NCBI RefSeq assembly: GCF_030317105.1
Contig: NZ_JASZYG010000014.1
Span: 62,001 to 126,000 of the forward strand
Reading direction: 5' to 3'
Length of the DNA: 64,000 nucleotides
DNA from: Variovorax brevis
GTDB lineage: Bacteria > Pseudomonadota > Gammaproteobacteria > Burkholderiales > Burkholderiaceae_C
Shown: one piece after another, positions 55,113 through 63,921 of the stretch
How the letters are laid out: every line of letters begins with the position of its first letter
Numbering within the stretch: the first letter of the stretch is position 1
Program-made: the position numbers and the translations under genes
Notes under the pieces: model-generated
What the model was told of the DNA's origin: nothing
Database searches by the model: none
Seen by the model: only the letters and a program-made list of their open reading frames with translations

Positions 55113-56353
55113 GGTGCGAGCTCCACGGAGAGTGGCCGGAAGGCCAGTTGGGCATCGGTCCTGGCCAAGTCACGCTGCAGCGCCAGCAGCTTGCGCTGCG
55201 CCTCGGTGTGCGCATGGCGCGCCTCGAACAGCGTGAGCAGACTGGCCTGGTTGGAGCGGTAAGCCGCCAGCGCCGCGGCCGTGCGTTGCGCAGCCGGGGT
55301 CAGCACGCCGGCGCGATAGCGCTCGATGCGCTCGCGCAGATTCTGGCCGTCGCTCTTGAGTGCGCGGTACTGGGCCGCGGCCGCGCGCGTGGCCTCGGCC
55401 AAGTCGCTTTCCGCCTTGTCGACCAGCGCCAGTCTGGCCGCCGTTTCGCGGTCCTGGCGCTCGCCGGGGGACACGGGCAAGGGGATGCTGACGCCCACCG
55501 TCAGCATGTCGGAATAACCGGTGCGCTGGCCGTAGCCTGCCTCCCAGGTCCAGTTCGGCGCGCGGTTGGATTGGGCCACCGCGGCAGCCTGCCGGGCGAC
55601 TTCCACTTCGCGCTGCAGGGCGAGGACGGAAGGATGGCTGGCCACGTAGGCGTCCTCCGTGGCGGACGAAGCGCTGGCAGCAATTCGAGGCGCCGCCAGT
55701 TCGTCGGACATCACACCCGTCCAGCGCTGCAGCGCCAATCGGTCGGCGTTCTGTTGTTGCCGCCAGTCGGCCGAGTCGTCCTGTGAACTGCCCTTGGCGG
55801 CGACGAGCGCCAGCACCTCCTGGCTGCCGCCCGCGGCGGACGCCAGGCGTGCGCGGGCGGCTTCGAGTTCCTCGTGCGCGTGGTGCTCCATGCTCGTCGT
55901 GAGCTTGAGCATTTCGTCCGCGTAGACGGCATCCAGAAAGGCCAGCGTGGTCTGCAGTCGCGTCTCCGCCAAGGCTGCCTGCGCCTGCACGGCTTCACGC
56001 TGGACCGTGGCTTCAGCGGCCGCCGTGCGCGCGCTGCGCTTGTCCTGCGACAGCCATTCCTGGCTGATGCCGATGCGCTTCATCGTCATCGAGTCCTGCG
56101 TGGTGCTGAAGCGGTCCGGCCCGGTGATGGGGAGGTTTTCGATGCCCACGCGCAGCACCGGGTCCGGCAACTGGCCGGCCGCGCGCGAGGCTTCGGTGGC
56201 ACTGCGCACGCCGGCGCGGGCGGCACGCGCGGCTTCGGAACGCTCGACGGCCAGTTGCAGTGCCGTCTCCAGGGTCAAGGGCGCCGCCTGGATCTGGCCA
56301 GGCAGGCAGGCGGCGGCGAGCAACAGCGCGGCATGCGAAATGGGAAAGAACAT
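55109..56353 (-). CDS. TolC-family outer-membrane efflux protein, CusC-like
   Basis: A 414-residue outer-membrane efflux channel. The signal peptide ends near residue 23 (CLPGQIQA). Two TolC-type repeats contain the long helices (LTLETALQLAVERSEAARAA; GERQDRETAARLALVDKAE). It has fewer residues than CusC itself (about 457) and no lipobox Cys at the mature start, so it is closer to CzcC/TolC-like members. GGAG lies before the ATG at 56353. It overlaps the adaptor gene by ATGA and gives the outer-membrane exit duct of the efflux complex. Confidence 0.88.
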   Translation of the reverse strand: MFFPISHAALLLAAACLPGQIQAAPLTLETALQLAVERSEAARAARAGVRSATEASRAAGQLPDPVLRVGIENLPITGPDRFSTTQDSMTMKRIGISQEWLSQDKRSARTAAAEATVQREAVQAQAALAETRLQTTLAFLDAVYADEMLKLTTSMEHHAHEELEAARARLASAAGGSQEVLALVAAKGSSQDDSADWRQQQNADRLALQRWTGVMSDELAAPRIAASASSATEDAYVASHPSVLALQREVEVARQAAAVAQSNRAPNWTWEAGYGQRTGYSDMLTVGVSIPLPVSPGERQDRETAARLALVDKAESDLAEATRAAAAQYRALKSDGQNLRERIERYRAGVLTPAAQRTAAALAAYRSNQASLLTLFEARHAHTEAQRKLLALQRDLARTDAQLAFRPLSVELAP

Positions 56354-56432
56354 GAAATCTCCGACGACGACCAACGAAGCACATGCCGGCAGGCGAACAC
56401 GCCCTGCCGGCACCTGTCAGGCGACGGAAATT

Positions 56433-56825
56433 TCAAACGCGCAGTCTGCGCGTGGCGAGGAAAACAGGATCGGGTGGAGGTCGGGGCTCCACCCCGGCGG
56501 CCGGCGAAAACCCCGGGCCTTGCGCAATGGACACCAGCGGCACGATCAGCACCTGCACGATGGCAGGCAGCGACGGCGTGGGCACCTTGAGGGGCTCGAG
56601 GGACAGCGGCGCCGCGGCCGAGTGCTGGTGGCACAGCACGGGCTGCGCCGTGTCCATGCCTTCGCAGGGCTGGCCCGATGCCATCATGTCGGCCATGACC
56701 GCTGCGTCTTTCATGCCCGGGCATTCATAGCCCGCCAGCGCCGCCTGCGAAAAGAGCAGCGACAGCATCACCACGAGCGCGGTAACGCAGCGGGAGATGC
56801 TTGAGTGGGCGCGACGGCGGAACAT
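56433..56825 (-). CDS. Small exported Met/Cys/His-rich protein, probable copper-response
   Basis: A 130-residue protein with a signal peptide up to about residue 31. The first half of the mature chain has a dense set of potential copper ligands: Cys35, Met38, Met44, Met47, Met48, Cys54, Met57, Cys65, His66 and His68. A hydrophobic segment (about 83-103, LPAIVQVLIVPLVSI) and an Arg-rich end follow. I do not recognise a named family. Position 79 bp before the cus operon, on the same strand, suggests a periplasmic copper carrier or a sensor/leader, comparable in role to CusF. That role is inference. Confidence 0.65.
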   Translation of the reverse strand: MFRRRAHSSISRCVTALVVMLSLLFSQAALAGYECPGMKDAAVMADMMASGQPCEGMDTAQPVLCHQHSAAAPLSLEPLKVPTPSLPAIVQVLIVPLVSIAQGPGFSPAAGVEPRPPPDPVFLATRRLRV

Positions 56826-56958
56826 GAAGGCGCCAGTCTAGCGGGACCGGGCGCGCGGCCAAAGCGCGACCCCGGCGCCCCGAGGGATTCATCAGCCCCC
56901 GAAGGTCCTGGCTCCTGTGGAGGTCGGACGTTCGGGGTGCATGCCGACGATGCGAAAG

Positions 56959-57771
56959 CTACTTGCGCGTGATCACCACCTCAAGGTATTCACTCGGCAC
57001 CACCAGCGAGCCCGGCCCCGCACGGTTCAGACGCTCCAGCAGTTCGGTGAAGTCCTTCTCCAGCTCCTGCCCCTTGTCGGCCGGCAGCGCGGCAAAGGCC
57101 TTGTGGATCGGCCCGTACCAGTTGCGGAACACCTCGATGAAATGCGCCGCCGAGCGGTAGCGGAAGTTGAACTCGCGCGGCGTCACCTGGATCGACGACG
57201 CCCCCGCCTCAAAAAGCGCCTGCAGGTGCGCTTCGGTGCCCCACAGCGAGGGCGACTGCGCACCGGCGGGCGGCGGCACGTGGCGACCCAGCGTCTTGAA
57301 CACCTGGCCGATGAAGCCCGCGGGCGTCCAGTTGGCCAGCCCGATGCGTCCGCCCGGACGGCACACGCGCAGCATCTCCGAAGCCGACTTGGCGTGGTCG
57401 GGCGCGAACATGACGCCGAAGGTCGACAGCACTGCGTCAAAAGTCGCGTCGGCATAGGGCAGCGCCTCGGCGTCGGCTACCTCGAACTTGACGTCCAGTC
57501 CCTCCGCGGCGGCGCGCTGCGCACCCTTGTCGAGCAGGCTCGCCACGTAGTCGGTCGACACCACGGCGCAGCCGCGACGTGCCGCCGCCAGCGTGGCGTT
57601 GCCGTTGCCGGCGGCAACGTCCAGCACGCTTTCATCCCAGCGCAGGTCGCAGGCTTCGGCGAGGCGTTCGCCGACGATCTGCAAGGTGGTGCCGACAACG
57701 GCATAGTTGCCGCTGGCCCAGGCGGCCTGCTGGCGGGTCTTGAGCGCGGCGAGATCGATGGTCGGGTTCAT
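56959..57771 (-). CDS. Class I SAM-dependent methyltransferase
   Basis: A 270-residue cytoplasmic methyltransferase of the UbiE/Methyltransf_11 group. Motif I is VLDVAAGNGNATLAAARRG; the acidic end of strand 2 is STDYV. VADAEALPYADATFDAVLST is motif II. CRPGGRIGLANWTP is post-motif. GAGGAAG precedes the ATG at 57771. The upstream frame is longer but not conserved. The substrate is unknown. It is divergent from the OsmC gene across 280 bp that contain a repeated sequence. Confidence 0.85.
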   Translation of the reverse strand: MNPTIDLAALKTRQQAAWASGNYAVVGTTLQIVGERLAEACDLRWDESVLDVAAGNGNATLAAARRGCAVVSTDYVASLLDKGAQRAAAEGLDVKFEVADAEALPYADATFDAVLSTFGVMFAPDHAKSASEMLRVCRPGGRIGLANWTPAGFIGQVFKTLGRHVPPPAGAQSPSLWGTEAHLQALFEAGASSIQVTPREFNFRYRSAAHFIEVFRNWYGPIHKAFAALPADKGQELEKDFTELLERLNRAGPGSLVVPSEYLEVVITRK

Positions 57772-57877
57772 GGTGCTTCCTCTTTGAACTTGAGAAAAAG
57801 AATGGACCGGACCGCGATCCGGCGGTGCGTCCGGTGCCCTGATTGCACCGCCCCTGGCCCCCTGTCGTCCTGATCGT

Positions 57878-57966
57878 GCGTCCGGCGCGCTTGACCGGGC
57901 GTCCGCATTTCGCGGCGCACCACTCGCGGCGTTGACGGCGCGTCCGGCGTTCTTGTCCGAGCGTCC
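57878..57966. repeat. 27-bp near-identical direct repeat between methyltransferase and osmC genes
   Basis: The 27-base block at 57878-57904 recurs at 57940-57966 with 5 differences, 62 bp apart start to start. Each block starts with GCGTCCGGCG and ends with GCGTCC. Additional GCGTCC occurs at 57827-57832. The repeats lie in the divergent promoter gap and could be regulator sites. No -10/-35 elements are evident around them. Confidence 0.55.
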
Positions 57967-58051
57967 TGCGCGCCCACGCCAGCGCCGGCTCCCCTTGGCG
58001 CCCATGGCGAAGGCGACCACAATTCCGACCGCTACAGCCCGGAGGATTCCG

Positions 58052-58588
58052 ATGCACACGTCGAACGAGCTTGCGGCCGCGCTGAATCGCGCCAAGAGCG
58101 TCCTGGAGCGGCGCCCCGAAATGGGCCTGCACGATGACGCCAGCGCCACCGCGCACTGGACCGGTGGCACGCGCGTGAACACGCGGCATGCCAACGGCGC
58201 GCAGTTCGAGACCGACTTGCCCGCCGAGCTCGGAGGCACCGGCGATCGCGTCACGCCCGGCTGGCTGTTTCGTGCGGGCCTGGCCTCGTGCGCTGCCACG
58301 TCGATTGCGATGGCCGCGGCCACGGAAGGCATTGAGCTGACCGGGCTCGAAGTGCGCGCCGACAGCCGCTCGGACACGCGCGGCATGCTCGGCATGGCCG
58401 AAGCCGACGGCCATCCGGTCAGTTGCGGCCCGCAGGAGGTACGGCTGCGGGTGCGCATCGCCGCGCCCGGCGTGCCCTCGCACCGCCTGCGAAAGCTGGT
58501 GGAGGAAGCATGCCGGCGCTCACCGGTGCCCAACGCGGTGACGGGCAGCGTGCCGCTCCTGCTGCACATCGACGACGTCGACGGCTGA
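58052..58588 (+). CDS. OsmC family protein
   Basis: A 178-residue OsmC/Ohr-like protein. Two Cys typical of the peroxidatic pair are in GLASCAATS and HPVSCGPQEV, followed by the conserved helix. The ATG at 58052 has GGAGGA upstream; longer in-frame starts lie in repeat DNA. OsmC proteins reduce organic or fatty-acid hydroperoxides. The gene is followed after 16 bp by an AraC regulator. Confidence 0.85.
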   Translation: MHTSNELAAALNRAKSVLERRPEMGLHDDASATAHWTGGTRVNTRHANGAQFETDLPAELGGTGDRVTPGWLFRAGLASCAATSIAMAAATEGIELTGLEVRADSRSDTRGMLGMAEADGHPVSCGPQEVRLRVRIAAPGVPSHRLRKLVEEACRRSPVPNAVTGSVPLLLHIDDVDG

Positions 58589-58604
58589 AGAAGAAAGGCG
58601 CGTG

Positions 58605-59597
58605 ATGGACGCCCTGTCGGAAACCTTGCGCGTGGTGCGGCTGGTGGGCGCCATCTTCATCCACGGGCGCTTCACCGCGCCGTGGTGCTACCAGTCGCCG
58701 CGCGCCGACACCGCCGCGCCGCTGCTGGAGCCCTCGGCGGAGCGCGTGGTCATTTTTCACCTGATCACCGAAGGCGATTGCTTTGTCGAGATGCCTGGCG
58801 AAGCGCCGGTGCACCTGGTGGCGGGCGACGCCGTGATCTTTCCGCAGGGCGACGCACACCTCATGACGTCGGCGCCTGGCGTGCCGCCTGCCACGGGCGG
58901 CGCCCGGCTCGACGCGGTGCTGGCGCGCCGGCCCCGGCTGCTGGCCTATGGCGGGGGCGGTGCGACCACGCGGCTGGTGTGCGGCTATCTCGCGTGCGAC
59001 GCGCGACTGGCGCGACTGCTGCTGGCGGGTTTGCCGCCGCTGGTGCATGTCAACGTCCGCGGCTCGAACGCGGGCGTGTGGCTGGAAGCCTCGCTGCGCT
59101 ACGCGCTGGCCGAGGCGCGCTCCCCCAGGCCCGGCGGCGCGGGCGTGCTGGCCAAGCTGGCCGAAGTGCTGTTCATCGAAGTGCTGCGCCTGTACATGAA
59201 CGAACAGGGCGCGACGGACCGCACCGGCTGGCTCGCCGGCGTGGGCGACCGCATCGTCGGCGCGGCGCTGGCCCTGCTGCACCAACGGCCGGCGCACGCC
59301 TGGAGCCTGGAAGAACTGGCGCGTGAGTCGGGCACGTCGCGGTCGGTGCTGGCCGAGCGATTCCAGCTGCTGGTGGGCACCTCGCCGATGCAGTACCTCA
59401 CGCAATGGCGCATGCTCCTGGCGGCCAACCTGCTGACGCGCAGCACCGCGCCGCTGTCGCGCATCGCGGAGGACGTGGGGTATCAGACGGACAGCGCCTT
59501 CAGCCGGGCTTTCCGTCGTGAATACGGTGCGCCGCCCGCTGCGTGGCGGCGCCGTCAGGTCGTGGGCGAGGTGCGGCCGACAACAACTCCCTGCTGA
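58605..59597 (+). CDS. AraC family regulator with cupin-type N-terminus
   Basis: A 330-residue regulator. An N-terminal cupin_6-type ligand domain (VVIFHLITEGDCFVEMPGEAP) is followed by two helix-turn-helix motifs in the last 100 residues (WSLEELARESGTSRSVLAERF and LSRIAEDVGYQTDSAFSRAFRREYG). Members of this branch often control adjacent oxidoreductase genes. The gene follows osmC at 16 bp, so both are probably one transcript. The ATG at 58605 and a GTG at 58602 are both possible. Confidence 0.88.
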   Translation: MDALSETLRVVRLVGAIFIHGRFTAPWCYQSPRADTAAPLLEPSAERVVIFHLITEGDCFVEMPGEAPVHLVAGDAVIFPQGDAHLMTSAPGVPPATGGARLDAVLARRPRLLAYGGGGATTRLVCGYLACDARLARLLLAGLPPLVHVNVRGSNAGVWLEASLRYALAEARSPRPGGAGVLAKLAEVLFIEVLRLYMNEQGATDRTGWLAGVGDRIVGAALALLHQRPAHAWSLEELARESGTSRSVLAERFQLLVGTSPMQYLTQWRMLLAANLLTRSTAPLSRIAEDVGYQTDSAFSRAFRREYGAPPAAWRRRQVVGEVRPTTTPC

Positions 59598-59604
59598 CAG
59601 GCCG

Positions 59605-60645
59605 TCAGGGCGCGCTGCCCGCCTTCAGCGGATAGCCCGCTTCGCGCCACGCCTTCATGCCGCCGTCGAGCGCGACGGCGTGCAGGAAGCCCATCTCGCG
59701 CAAGGTCGATGCGGCGAGGGTCGAGATGTACCCCAGCTCGCAGCAGGTGAGGATGCGCCGCGTCGGGTCGGGCAGTTCCTGGTTCACGCGAAGTTCGAGT
59801 TGCCCGCGCGGCAGCAGGCGCGCGCCGGGCACGTGGCCGGCTTCGAAGGCATCGCGCTCGCGCACGTCGAGCACGATGAGGTCGTCCTCTCCGGCTTCCA
59901 CGCGCGACTTGAGTTCGGCCAGCGACATGAAGGGCACGGTGGCCGTGGCTTCGGCCAGCAGGCGCGCCACGGTCTTGCCGCCGCTCATGTTCGTGCGCAG
60001 CGCCTCGGTGATGTGCGTGGGCATCGTGAGGTTGAGGCTGTGCATCATCTCCACGAACTCCGCCGGATCGCGCTTTTGCAGGCGCGGGTTCGACGCGATC
60101 TCGTCGGCGATGGTCGAGTGGCTGCGACCCTTGTAGTCGTGGGCCGGGTACACCTTCAGGCTTGGGTCGAGCTTGAGCAGCTTGTTGAACAAGCTGTCGT
60201 GCAGCGCCTGCGCGTCGCCGCTGGGCAGGTCGGTGCGGCCGGTGCCGCCGATGAGCAGCGTGTCGCCGGTGAACACGCGGTCGTCCACCTGCAGGCACAT
60301 CGAATCGGCGGTGTGGCCCGGCGTGTGCAGGGCGCGCAGGCGCAGCTTGCCCAGCACCACCATTTCACCATCGGCCAGCCGCATGTCGACGAAAGGCGCC
60401 GGGCTCTTGCGGTGCATGATGACCGGCACGTCGAGCTGGCGCGCCAGCTCCTTCGTCGCGGAAAAGTGATCGGCGTGCGTGTGCGTGTCGATCAGGTAGC
60501 GGATGCGCACGCCGTCGCGCGAAGCCAGCGCGATGTAGTGGTCGATCTGGCTCAGCTCCGGGTCGATCAGCGCGGCGGCAAAGCTGGCCTCGCAGCCGAT
60601 GAGGTACGACTGGCAACCGCCGGTGGCGATTTGCTCGAAGATCAT
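59605..60645 (-). CDS. Persulfide dioxygenase-rhodanese fusion (ETHE1-like)
   Basis: A 346-residue fusion. The N-terminal metallo-beta-lactamase-fold dioxygenase has His55, His57, Asp59, His60, His111, Asp128 and His169, matching the single-iron site of ETHE1-type enzymes that oxidise glutathione persulfide to sulfite. The C-terminal rhodanese domain (about 238-346) has its active-site Cys in CCELGYIS (Cys302). Such fusions couple sulfite formation with sulfur transfer in sulfide detoxification. It is 36 bp after the peroxiredoxin gene on the same strand, and its stop is 7 bp from the convergent AraC gene. Confidence 0.88.
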   Translation of the reverse strand: MIFEQIATGGCQSYLIGCEASFAAALIDPELSQIDHYIALASRDGVRIRYLIDTHTHADHFSATKELARQLDVPVIMHRKSPAPFVDMRLADGEMVVLGKLRLRALHTPGHTADSMCLQVDDRVFTGDTLLIGGTGRTDLPSGDAQALHDSLFNKLLKLDPSLKVYPAHDYKGRSHSTIADEIASNPRLQKRDPAEFVEMMHSLNLTMPTHITEALRTNMSGGKTVARLLAEATATVPFMSLAELKSRVEAGEDDLIVLDVRERDAFEAGHVPGARLLPRGQLELRVNQELPDPTRRILTCCELGYISTLAASTLREMGFLHAVALDGGMKAWREAGYPLKAGSAP

Positions 60646-60681
60646 CGCGCCGTGCCCTGCGCCGCCCGTTCGACTGTTCGC

Positions 60682-61341
60682 TCAGCCTGGCTGCTTGACG
60701 ACGCGCAGGTAGGGCTTGGGCGCCTTCCAGCCGTCGGGGAAGAGCTTCTTCGCATCGTCGTCCGACACCGAGCCGGCAATGATGACGTCCTCGCCATGCT
60801 TCCAGTTGACCGGCGTCGCCACCTTGTGCGCCGCAGTGAGCTGCATGGAGTCGATCACGCGCAGGATCTCGTCGAAGTTGCGGCCCGTGGTCATCGGGTA
60901 GGTGAGCATCAGCTTGATCTTCTTGTCGGGGCCGATGATGAACACCGAGCGCACCGTGGCGTTGGTGGCCGCCGTGCGGCCTTCCGACGTGCCGGGCTCT
61001 TCGGCCGGCAGCATGTTGTAGAGCTTGGCCACCGCCAGGTCGGTGTCGCCGATCATGGGGTAGTTGGGCAGGTAGCCCTGGGTTTCCTCGATGTCCCTGG
61101 CCCAGCGTTCATGGGCGTCGACCGGGTCGATGCTCAGGCCGATGAGCTTGGTGTTGCGCTTGGTGAACTCCGGCTCGATCTTCGCCATGTAGCCCAGCTC
61201 GGTGGTGCACACGGGCGTGAAGTCCTTGGGGTGCGAAAACAGCACGGCCCACTTGTCGCCGATCCAGTCATGGAACTTGATGGGCCCCTGGGTGGTGTTG
61301 GCCGTGAAATCGGGTGTGACGTCGTTGATGCGCAGTGACAT
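60682..61341 (-). CDS. 1-Cys peroxiredoxin (Prx6 type)
   Basis: A 219-residue thiol peroxidase. The peroxidatic Cys45 is in HPKDFTPVCTTELG; there is no other Cys, so it is a true 1-Cys (Prx6-like) enzyme. The long C-terminal domain (TPVNWKHGEDVIIAGSVSDDDA) is typical. The ATG at 61341 has GAGGAGC. A larger upstream frame has no conserved residues. It leads a two-gene unit with the persulfide dioxygenase, linking peroxide and sulfur stress. Confidence 0.93.
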   Translation of the reverse strand: MSLRINDVTPDFTANTTQGPIKFHDWIGDKWAVLFSHPKDFTPVCTTELGYMAKIEPEFTKRNTKLIGLSIDPVDAHERWARDIEETQGYLPNYPMIGDTDLAVAKLYNMLPAEEPGTSEGRTAATNATVRSVFIIGPDKKIKLMLTYPMTTGRNFDEILRVIDSMQLTAAHKVATPVNWKHGEDVIIAGSVSDDDAKKLFPDGWKAPKPYLRVVKQPG

Positions 61342-61482
61342 GACCGCTCCTCGAGCTCGTTGAAGATGATGACTCCCGCTCGCTGTCCCTCCAAGGCCTG
61401 CACGGGCGGGCAGAAAGTACACCACGTTCGCAAAGCGCCGGCAAGCGGGGCGCGGGACACCCTTCTCGCGTCCCGAGCAACG

Positions 61483-63921
61483 CTACGCGGCCTTGAGCAT
61501 GTCGCGCACCTTGCGCGCCAGCACGTGCAGGTCGAAAGGGCTGCCCAGCCAGGCCATGCCCCCGTCCGCGGCGCTGTTCCCCACCGCGGCGCTCTCCTCA
61601 TGGCCGGTGGCAAAGAGCACCTTCAGCCCGGGCCGGACGGAGCGGGCAGCCTGCGCCAGCTGCAGCCCGCTCATGCCGCCGGGCAGGCCGGGATCGACGA
61701 TCAGCAAATCGACCTGCTGCGTTGACTTCAGCAGCTTCAGGCCCGCGAAGCCATCGACGGCTTCGAGGATCCGGTAGCCGGCATCGGCCAGCGCCTCGCC
61801 GATGCACATGCGCACCGTCGGCTCGCCATCGATGAGGAGCACCACCTTGCCTTCGCCGCAGCGATCAGGTTGTCCGTTGCCTGCGTCTGCATGCTCTTCG
61901 AGACGCGGCAGGCAGAGGCGCACCGTCGTACCGCGGCCCGGCGCGGAGTCGACGCACACCCGGCCGCCCGACTGGCGCACAAAGCTGTCGACCATCGGCA
62001 GCCCGATGCCGGTGCCCTGGCCCGAGGGCTTGGTGGTGAAGAAGGGTTCGAAAACGTGGGCCAGGACCTCGGGCGTCATGCCCTTGCCGGTGTCGGTCAC
62101 GCTCAGCACGACGAACGGTCCTGCGGGCAGGTCGCACGCTGCGGCCGCCTCCTGGTCGAGCCACTGGTTGCGCGTCCCGATGTCGAGGCGCCCGCCGCCG
62201 GGCATGGCGTCGCGCGCGTTGTGGCACAGGATCAGCAAGGCTTCTTCGAGCTGGTCGGGGTCGATGTGGGCGCTCCACCCATCGCCTTCGCCAATGACTT
62301 CGACATGAACGTCCGGCCCCATCGTTTGCCGCACCATCTCTTCCATGTCGCTCACCACACGGTGGACCGGGGTCGGCTGGCGGTCCGGCGCCCGCCTGCG
62401 CGCAAGGCCCAGGTGGCGATGGCTGAGCGTCGCCGCGCGCTTGACGGCGTCCAACGCCGCCGTCACATAGCGATCGATGGGCGCCAGCTCGCCACGCGCC
62501 GTGCGCGACTGGATCAACTGCAGGCTGCCGCCGATGCCCGCCAGCAGGCTGTCGAAGTGGTGGGCCACGTCGGGGGGCGCGGCGGCGTCCTCCTCTCCGT
62601 CAGGCCCGGGCAAAGCATCCTCCAGCGAGCCGGCGCGCTCCTTCTCCAGCGTGATGTCGCGGCCGCTGCAATAGACCACGCCGTCCTCGGGAACGCCGAC
62701 CCAGGAGATCCAGCGGTAGCGCCCGTCCTTGCAGCGGATCCGGTTGGGGAACTGGCTGATCCGCAAGCCTTGCCGCGTGCGACCGAATTCCACCCGCGAG
62801 CGCTCGACATCGTCGGGGTGAATCAACTCGATGATCGACACGCTCGCCACCTCTTGCGGCGACCAGCCCAGGATCGCCTGCCATGCGGGGTTGGAGGTCT
62901 GGAAGTAGCCTTGGTGATTGACCGTGCCCAGCAGCGCCGGACTGATCTCCCAGGCCCGCCCGCGGGCCTGGGCGTGCTCGATGACCTTGCGCTCGATCTC
63001 GGCGTTCAGGCGCTGCAGCCGCGCCTCGACGGCCTTGCGCCGCGTGACGTCAAAGCTTTCTCCGGGAAAGCGCAGCGGCTTGCCGTCGGCGTCCATTTCG
63101 CAGCGCCCTTCCGCGACGACCCAGACTTCACGGCCGTCCGGCCGGAGCAGGCGGTATTCCTCGTAGAAGGGCTCGCCGGTCTGCATGGCCGTGAAGATGT
63201 TCGCCCGCACGCGCGCGACGTCGTCCGGATGAACGGCGTGAAAGAACTCGCCGATCGGTGCACCGGCGGCCGCCTTCCCGGGGTCCACGCCGTAGAGGCG
63301 AGCGACGCGCTCGTCGGCGAACAGGCGGTCGTTGGGAATGTCCCAGTCCCAGGTGCCGATGCCTCGCCCGCCGGTCAGGGCCGAATGCAGGCGCTCCTCG
63401 CTCTGCACCAGGTTGCGTTGCGCCATCAACAGTTCGGTCGTCTCGGTGTACTGGAACAGCACGCCGCCGATGCCCTGCGGCGCGCTGGCGTCGTCGATGG
63501 GGCCGGCTGTGACGGTCCACCAGCTGTCTTGCTGCACGCCGTCGCGGCTGACCGGCATCCACTGGCTGCCCTGCGGGATGGGCTCGTGGCCCTGCATGAC
63601 CCGCTCGACCTGCGGTGCGATGGCGTTCCAGCGGCTGCCGCAGGCGTCGCGGCCCGACAGCCCGGTGGCATCGACGCGCCGCGTCGCGCCAATCGAGTGG
63701 GCATAGGCGTCGTTGCACAGGAAGATGGCCTCGGCCCCCCAGAAGATGCACACCGGGTGCCGCGCGTTGAGCATCAGGCGCACGGCCGTTCGCAGACCCT
63801 GCGGCCAGTTTGCCGGTGGACCCAGAGGGGTCGAAGCCCCATCGTGGGAGCGCAGATGTGCGCCCATTTCGCCGCCTTCGCGCAGGAAGGTCAGGCCCGC
63901 CCTGTTGTCGTTCGAATTCAT
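61483..63921 (-). CDS. PAS-containing hybrid histidine kinase with atypical receiver
   Basis: An 812-residue soluble protein without membrane spans. It contains three PAS/PAC-like regions (about 40-160, 175-295 and 320-430), each with WDW/WVV-type core. The H-box reads DVAHHFDSLLAGI, against the usual AHDFNNLL in this family. The HATPase boxes are LCHNARDAMPGGG and DTGKGM. The receiver (about 690-812) keeps Asp743 in IVDPGLPGGMSG. It lacks the second acidic residue of the pocket (Gly699 in LLIDGEP) and the invariant Lys (Ser794 in WLGSPFD). It could therefore be a pseudo-receiver. It ends 141 bp before the peroxiredoxin gene. Confidence 0.85.
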   Translation of the reverse strand: MNSNDNRAGLTFLREGGEMGAHLRSHDGASTPLGPPANWPQGLRTAVRLMLNARHPVCIFWGAEAIFLCNDAYAHSIGATRRVDATGLSGRDACGSRWNAIAPQVERVMQGHEPIPQGSQWMPVSRDGVQQDSWWTVTAGPIDDASAPQGIGGVLFQYTETTELLMAQRNLVQSEERLHSALTGGRGIGTWDWDIPNDRLFADERVARLYGVDPGKAAAGAPIGEFFHAVHPDDVARVRANIFTAMQTGEPFYEEYRLLRPDGREVWVVAEGRCEMDADGKPLRFPGESFDVTRRKAVEARLQRLNAEIERKVIEHAQARGRAWEISPALLGTVNHQGYFQTSNPAWQAILGWSPQEVASVSIIELIHPDDVERSRVEFGRTRQGLRISQFPNRIRCKDGRYRWISWVGVPEDGVVYCSGRDITLEKERAGSLEDALPGPDGEEDAAAPPDVAHHFDSLLAGIGGSLQLIQSRTARGELAPIDRYVTAALDAVKRAATLSHRHLGLARRRAPDRQPTPVHRVVSDMEEMVRQTMGPDVHVEVIGEGDGWSAHIDPDQLEEALLILCHNARDAMPGGGRLDIGTRNQWLDQEAAAACDLPAGPFVVLSVTDTGKGMTPEVLAHVFEPFFTTKPSGQGTGIGLPMVDSFVRQSGGRVCVDSAPGRGTTVRLCLPRLEEHADAGNGQPDRCGEGKVVLLIDGEPTVRMCIGEALADAGYRILEAVDGFAGLKLLKSTQQVDLLIVDPGLPGGMSGLQLAQAARSVRPGLKVLFATGHEESAAVGNSAADGGMAWLGSPFDLHVLARKVRDMLKAA

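Noticed and set aside
57772..58569. N-terminal extension of the methyltransferase
   Set aside because: The added residues are Arg/Asp/Ala-rich, lie in repeat DNA and overlap osmC antisense; the GAGGAAG site supports the start at 57771.
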